NCBI GenBank assembly: GCA_014607495.2
Contig: CP053175.1
Span: 4,960,001-5,024,000 of the forward strand
Direction of reading: 5' to 3'
DNA length: 64,000 nucleotides
DNA from: Carposina sasakii
Taxonomy: Eukaryota > Arthropoda > Insecta > Lepidoptera > Carposinidae
The notes below the pieces were generated by a model that worked only from the letters and a program-made list of their open reading frames with translations, had not been told where the DNA came from and ran no database searches. Positions 59,026 to 64,000 of this stretch are shown here, piece after piece; position 1 is the first letter of the stretch; each line of letters starts with the position of its first letter. A program made the translations under genes and the position numbers.

Positions 59026-60304
59026 ATGAACAAGTTAATGCAATTCATCAATTTGCCATTCCGGCAACATTTGATTATAGGCGCACTTGTTCGCATTGTG
59101 CTTGTTATATACGGAGACTATCATGACAAGACGAACGACGTTCCTTATACGGACATAGACTATAAAGTATTCACCGATGCGGCCAGACACGTTCTTAACG
59201 GGGATTCCCCGTATAAACGGCAAACTTATAGATACAGCCCTATCGTAGCGTACCTTGTCTTGCCCAACATTCTAATCAATAAGAATTTTGGTAAAATATT
59301 ATTTTCTATATTTGATATGCTTATCACTCTCGCAGTTAAAAAGTTAGTCGAGCAACAGTTGAATTCTAAAAATGCGTCGGTAATTGCTACTTATTGCTCC
59401 CTATTTTGGTTGTACAATCCGTTAAGTATCGGTATATCTACGAGAGGTAATGCAGATTCGGTTCCCTGTTTTGTTATAATTCTATCCATATTATTCCTTC
59501 AGACAAATGTTGTGAAAAGTTTGTTAAAATTCCTATTATCGGGAATTTGCTTGGGCGTTGCTATACATCTGCGCTTATACCCTTTAGCTTACAGCTTTCC
59601 AATGTATTTGTCTTTAGGTGAACACAAAATTGATCGTAGGACTAGCTTCAAAACTGGTCTTCTGTATTTGCTGCCCAATAGGAAGCAACTTTTGCTGGCT
59701 CTAAGTTGCGTATCCACGATCGTCGTCTTGACACACGGCTTCTATTTCTTGTACGGTTATGAATTCTTGTTTCGAGACGTACATCTACCACCTTTTCAGA
59801 AAGGACACAAGACACAACTTCTCCCTTCTCTTCTACTACTCTTATTTGACGATGGACCAGTTATCTTTCGATATTGTAAAGTTCGCGAGTCAAATCTTGG
59901 AGTTTATAATATTGTTTGTAATAAGTTTAACTTTTGGCACGGATACTTCGACGTTGCCCTTTGCGTTGTTTTGCCAGACTGTAGTTTTAGTGGCGTATAA
60001 TAGTGTGATGACGTCACAATACTTCATTTGGTTTCTGTCCCTTTTACCCTTGGTGGTCCATAACTTTAAGATGATGAGAACGAGTGCATTATTTCTGGGT
60101 GTGATGTGGGTTTCCGCCCAGCTAGCTTGGTTGTTTTATGGTTATTTGTTAGAGTTCAAATCTAGAGAGGTTTTCCTGTTGATATGGTTGAAAAGTGTAA
60201 TATTTTTTTGCACAAATATTTATGTGTTGTCTCAGCTTATTAGAAGTTACACGCCTGGCCACGCTTTTGGTATAGAGAACGATAAACCAATCAAAACAAA
60301 GTAG
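59026..60304 (+). CDS. PIGM: GPI mannosyltransferase 1 (PIG-M), third cistron
   Basis: PIG-M is the multi-pass ER enzyme that adds the first mannose to GlcN-phosphatidylinositol from dolichol-phosphate-mannose, with PIG-X as partner. The lumenal DXD motif is YTDIDYKVF (D43, D45), followed by ARHVLNGDSPY and TYRYSP. Next come WLYNPL, RGNADS, HLRLYP and YGYEF. After the frame break come TYIYHLFRKDTRHNFS, SQYFIW, LPLV and YLLEFKS. The frame breaks at 59770-59772, where one T too many in a TTT run shifts it; the downstream part continues in the +1 frame to the stop at 60304. Removing that base would give about 425 aa, like the family. No introns, as in mammalian PIGM. Its ATG overlaps the end of the NDUFAF8-like cistron by all but one base of spacing. 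AATAAA is at 60353-60358. Confidence 0.92.
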
Positions 60305-60352
60305 ATTTAGTTTGTATTATAGTAGTTTTATGTTTAGAGATTTTTCATTGCA

Positions 60353-60388
60353 AATAAAAGATTAAATATTATTTTTTAAACTTTTATT
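60353..60388. terminator. Back-to-back poly(A) signals of PIGM and TIMM10
   Basis: AATAAA on the plus strand (60353-60358) serves PIGM. Its complement TTTATT at 60383-60388 can serve TIMM10 on the minus strand. The 3' ends would meet or slightly overlap. Confidence 0.45.
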
Positions 60389-60790
60389 TCTAACAACTAA
60401 CATCACTAATGTCATACAATTAGCTAAAATAAGTCACTCGTAGTTTCAAATAAAATGCAGTTCAAAGGAAATTAATTTAATGCCTTCATTTATATTTTCG
60501 AGTCTTTCTGTAAAATCTGAAGAGGTATAACATTAAAAAAAAAAGCAAATGGTAAAGTATTTTCGATTACATCCTTAGAAAATATTTGGAAATCCAATTT
60601 TACTTGTTAGGTTACCATAAGGAATCAGCCTAACTAGTTGTGGGGATTGTGAAGCTCCCAAAAGGAGTTCTAAATTTGATATTGCAAGTTTCCACATTAC
60701 TACCAATGTAAATGTAGCATACTACCAAGTGTTATTATAATATAAACCAAACAATAAATTATAAGCTATAGAACCCCTACCTACCTATAA

Positions 60791-61548
60791 CTATTTCTTT
60801 TCTGGTAAATTTACAGTTTTGGTCAAATCCTCTGCTTCCCCTTGTGACATATTTGACAACTTTTTGCCGATTCTCTCATGTACATCCAAGTATTTAGCGA
60901 CACATCGGTCTAGACATACTGCTTCACCTTTACCTGAAAACAGAAAAATATTCATGGTTAGTTTTTTACCATAAACTTGACTATCATTAGTACCCACAGA
61001 TTCATCTGCATGCCTGTGAAATTAAACCTATGTATCATTCTCATGTCTAAGCTATAACCATGTAACTGCCAGTCTCATCAAAACTGCTGGTAGATTTCTT
61101 AAGTAACAAACCTTAGAATAAAGATTTGCTCCGCGGAGCGAAGACCTATCATTAATCTAAGTAACAAACCTATTCACATTCTCCAAAAACATTCATTTAT
61201 GTAGGATGGATGTATGGATATCTATGATGATTGGAGAGCATGCATGAAGGTAGTGAGCGAGAGGTAATGAGTGCGAGAGAGAGATGGAAGATAGAGATGA
61301 AGAAAAAAGAAGTCGAACAATGACAGAAAATATACATAGCTAAAAGTTTATTTAAGATTTCTACAGTTAATATTAGTAGGACAAGCTAATCTTTTGTAGA
61401 CCTTACCTAACTCAGCCTCATGATATTTGGTAGGTATACACTTGATGTGGCAAGCTGTTACTAGACGGTTGTACATGTCTGACATCATCTCAATCTCCAG
61501 ATCTTGAACAAGCTGCAGCTTTGCTGGATCCATCTGTGGTGTAGCCAT
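60791..61548 (-). CDS. TIMM10: Mitochondrial small TIM chaperone TIM10
   Basis: TIM10 forms the hexameric TIM9-TIM10 chaperone that carries hydrophobic precursors across the intermembrane space. Two minus-strand exons (61548-61407 and 60933-60791) join in phase to give 94 aa. Family blocks include [13 protein letters not shown], a first CX3C (C33, C37), [17 protein letters not shown] with a second CX3C (C54, C58), and [13 protein letters not shown]. The 473-nt intron holds a short duplicated-target insertion near 61099-61172. The gene is tail-to-tail with PIGM. Confidence 0.97.
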
Positions 61549-61788
61549 TTTTCACTATCTTGAGATTTTCTTCTACTAAACTATATGGAAATAGATACTG
61601 TAATTTATCTCAATGGACTTTTTAAGTTTAATTCTATTTTACTTTGATTGAATGTTGGGTGCTAAATTAGTTTTTAATTTAAGTTAGTAAATGCTGTATA
61701 CTTGAAAAAGCAGGCATAACCAGATAGATACAACTCATTTATTGAGAGCTTAGTTTCCTGTGTCTTACTTAATGTAATAATATGTACA

Positions 61789-61900
61789 TACATACATATA
61801 ATCACGCCTTTATCCCTTACGGGGTAGGCAGAGCACCAAGGGCTGATAGAACCACATGGTGCCACTTCTGACCAATATTGAGGGTATAGTTGAGATGTAA
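61789..61900 (+). repeat. C-family repeat
   Basis: Nearly identical to 22059-22175. It lies between TIMM10 and the upstream small gene. Confidence 0.85.
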
Positions 61901-61922
61901 TAATATCTACTTACATTAAAGT

Positions 61923-62337
61923 TCACTTTCTGTACAGGTCAGGATATTCTCCCAAATTAGATGCGCGCATACGTTCCCGAGCTTTCATGTTCTCCCAGCG
62001 GTTAGCATGTACACTGTTCTTTGATAACACAAACAGGGATAAACTTGCTGCAGTTATTCCTAGCCTTAAAACAAGAAAAAAAAGACACACTGTAGGATGC
62101 TAAATGTAGGCAAGTACTAATGAATATTAGAGATTTGGGTATGGAGAATAATGGAACAAGGTGACAATAATTCCAATATTATAATATTAATAAATCATTT
62201 ATTAGGTAGCCTTCAATAAAAAATGGTATAAAAGTTTTGAACATAAACTAGCTCACCAAAATTAGTATTAGGGACTTATATATTTATTGGGTTAATTACC
62301 ACGAAAGAGTAATTTTTCCAAATTTTCCAAGCGGCAT
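61923..62337 (-). CDS. Predicted ~59-aa single-TM protein (frameshifted)
   Basis: Exon 1 is 62337-62300 (MPLGKFGKITLS plus two bases, donor GTAATT). Exon 2 is 62065-61923 (acceptor TTTTAAG). The product would have one hydrophobic segment (LGITAASL...LFVLS), then a conserved-looking basic helix (RWENMKARERMRASNLGEY) and a short tail ending YRK. Small size, one TM and a charged helix fit a small inner-membrane protein, but I do not recognise the family. Exon 2 needs one base removed near 62040-62045 (T/A run), otherwise a stop falls right after the TM start. The 3' part contains a C-family repeat (61789-61900). The gene lies just upstream of TIMM10 on the same strand. Confidence 0.5.
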
Positions 62338-63504
62338 GCTACTTTGGGCGATAAACAAAATTGCTCAAGGAACGAGCAAAAAAGAAATTGTAGGATTTTT
62401 TGAGGTTATTTCTGTTAGTTCCAATTTTCAACACATTACGTCATTAAAAAAAGCGCTAGTGATCAACAATCTGAAAAATTATTTTAACCATCCAATCCCT
62501 GCTTAGATACGTTTCAAGCAGCCAATCAAATTACTGTACAACAGGGACTCCAACATCCAGAAATATAGTATGAGATAATCAAAGACAATAATGTTTGACC
62601 GAGTTGAACGCATCGTAATCGTAGTTTTAGTGCATCAATACACAAAGCAGCTTTGCAGCTTTCAGCTGTTTTTAGTACATTTGCTCTACAATTGCTGCCA
62701 TACAGCTTTTAGCTGTTTTTTATGTCTAAGGGTCTACAATAGCATTTTTAAATAGTAAGATAATTTTATACTTTATGATTTCTAGTAAGGAAATGCCTAG
62801 TATTGGTAAGTAGCATAAACGTGAATCAATGTAATGCCATCTCATTCATTCGGCGGGAAAAGCTGGAAGGGAGCGGGTGTAATATGGTGAAAATCAAAAT
62901 TTATTTGTAGATTGGCTTGCAAGGAAGTGAGCAAAAAATGTTTTTGTAATGAAAAACAAATGTTTTGTGCTCTATCTGCCAGTAATTGATCCAGTGATAT
63001 AATATTTCGGTAGCTGTAAGTTACTATAATCCATACGTGGGTTGATTATCCTTGATTATCTGAAAATTTAAATTTTAGCACCTATACTAACTTGATTACA
63101 AAATGTTACAGTTAGGCGTTATTTCTGTAGCTAGTGAATTAGTGCGCACTAGTGCAAGCTTAAGCTGAGTAAAACAATTATTTTAACCACGATCCTTCTG
63201 CTTTGTTTCTACGCAATTATTTTTGATTTTTACTAATTTTAAACTCGTTCTTGAGGACCTACGTTTCCACTATATCAGTATGAAATAAATGATTACGCTG
63301 TAATGTTTCCCATTGTCCTTCGGGATAAACTGATCGTATCTACGTTCTAGAATTTTATACTTTATGATATCTCTTCCATCTCATTTAGTCTATGGTTAAA
63401 TAAAAAAAATAAATAACAGTTTATCTGACGCGTGGTTTTTATTAGAAGGAAATCGGACACAATAAATAAAAGTTATTTGTAAGAGGATATATAAATTAAT
63501 TAAA
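62338..63504. other. Divergent intergenic spacer with R-family remnant
   Basis: Lies between the start codons of the 59-aa gene and the UPF0488 gene, which point apart. It must hold both promoters. The segment 62848-63330 is a diverged copy of repeat R. Nothing else is recognised. Confidence 0.45.
62848..63330 (+). repeat. Diverged repeat R copy
   Basis: Shares CGGCGGGAAAAGCTGG at its start and CCTTCGGGATAAACTGA at its end, with scattered matches between. Confidence 0.55.
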
Positions 63505-63694
63505 ATGCCAAAACCAACTAAGTTGCATTCAAAAGGAAAACCTAGTTCGATCCAGAAACCTTGTAAAGTTGATAAGGAATCGGAAGGCGGTGTAGACCCT
63601 GAAGCATCAGCAAGACAGTTTCAGATGGAACTATGTTGGTGTATTCAGCAACTAGAACGATCATTAGCAGAGAAGAAAGGAAATGAGAAACAAA
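63505..63694 (+). CDS. UPF0488 family (C8orf33-like), first exon, runs off the window
   Basis: The ATG is followed by a basic leader, then QFQMELCWCIQQLERSL and EKKGNEKQ. This matches the conserved Glu-X-X-Trp/Cys-Cys-X-X-Gln-Leu-Glu core of UPF0488 proteins (human C8orf33). The exon ends at CAAA|GTAAGT in phase 1. Read-through past that donor gives an unrelated tail, so the gene continues in exons beyond 64000. Function is not established. Confidence 0.7.
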
Positions 63695-64000
63695 GTAAGT
63701 ACATACATAAAATAAACAATAACCTAAAAAATTATGTTAATTGTTTTCGTTGTATGGCTTTAATTGATCATCATTGGGCGGTAATTTTAAAAAATTCCCT
63801 GCACCCTTATGGCAACAGACTAACCCTTTTCATATTACCGAATTTACTTATTACTATTAAGTCAGATACCAATACTTCAGTGGGTATATCTTGATCAGAT
63901 AGAGAAAGTGATATAATTTGCTGTCTATACAAACAAACTATGCACATAGTCCATACTGCTTTTACTTACAACCTCTACTCCATTATCCATGTAGGTGGAC

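Noticed and set aside
59026..60304. PIGM as a pseudogene
   Set aside because: A single homopolymer break in otherwise fully conserved sequence, with the same kind of break in several other essential genes, favours an assembly error.
1..64000. CRISPR arrays, bacterial operons or riboswitches
   Set aside because: Spliced genes and eukaryotic repeats throughout; no regularly spaced direct repeats.

Overview
The window is nuclear DNA from an insect, most likely a moth or butterfly. It is AT-rich, its genes have introns with GT-AG junctions, and it is packed with short interspersed repeats. These include a very common repeat ending in a (GAT)n tail, a repeat with a GTGGACGCCCGCGACTTCGTCCGCG core, tRNA-derived SINEs, MITEs, a mariner, and remnants of non-LTR elements. 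The gene models resemble insect orthologues. The species cannot be named from this sequence.

Layout. Positions 1-31,980 hold no gene I can support: this is a repeat field with at least eight repeat families, several nested insertions and foldback elements. From 32 kb the window becomes gene-rich. VRK1/ballchen kinase (+, 32042-36928) is followed by HMBS, porphobilinogen deaminase (+, 38267-46749). The 4.5-kb fifth intron of HMBS holds a THAP-like exon, an 84-nt hairpin and repeats. A repeat-rich gap (46.75-50.5 kb) follows. TOMM20 (-, 50502-51774) then stands head-to-head with CMC4 (+, 52557-57838). The single large CMC4 intron contains an apparently intronless VPS26 gene in the same orientation. 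Next comes a tightly packed three-cistron block (+, 58611-60304): a 69-aa single-TM protein, an NDUFAF8-like twin-CX9C protein and PIGM. The stop-to-start gaps are only 3 nt and 1 nt. PIGM is tail-to-tail with TIMM10 (-, 60791-61548). Upstream of TIMM10 on the minus strand lies a predicted ~59-aa single-TM protein (61923-62337). The first exon of a UPF0488 (C8orf33-like) gene (+, 63505-63694) runs off the right edge.

Between 50.5 and 62.4 kb most genes encode small nuclear-encoded mitochondrial proteins: TOMM20, CMC4, NDUFAF8-like and TIMM10, with the two tiny TM proteins as plausible additions. Three of them are cysteine-motif proteins of the kind imported by the Mia40 relay. HMBS belongs to haem synthesis, VPS26 to retromer and PIGM to GPI-anchor assembly.

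Quality caution. Five single-base breaks of reading frame occur in or beside short homopolymers: VRK1 twice and compensating, TOMM20, PIGM, and the small 59-aa gene. The flanking protein is otherwise well conserved in each case. The simplest reading is uncorrected homopolymer indels in the assembly, not pseudogenes.
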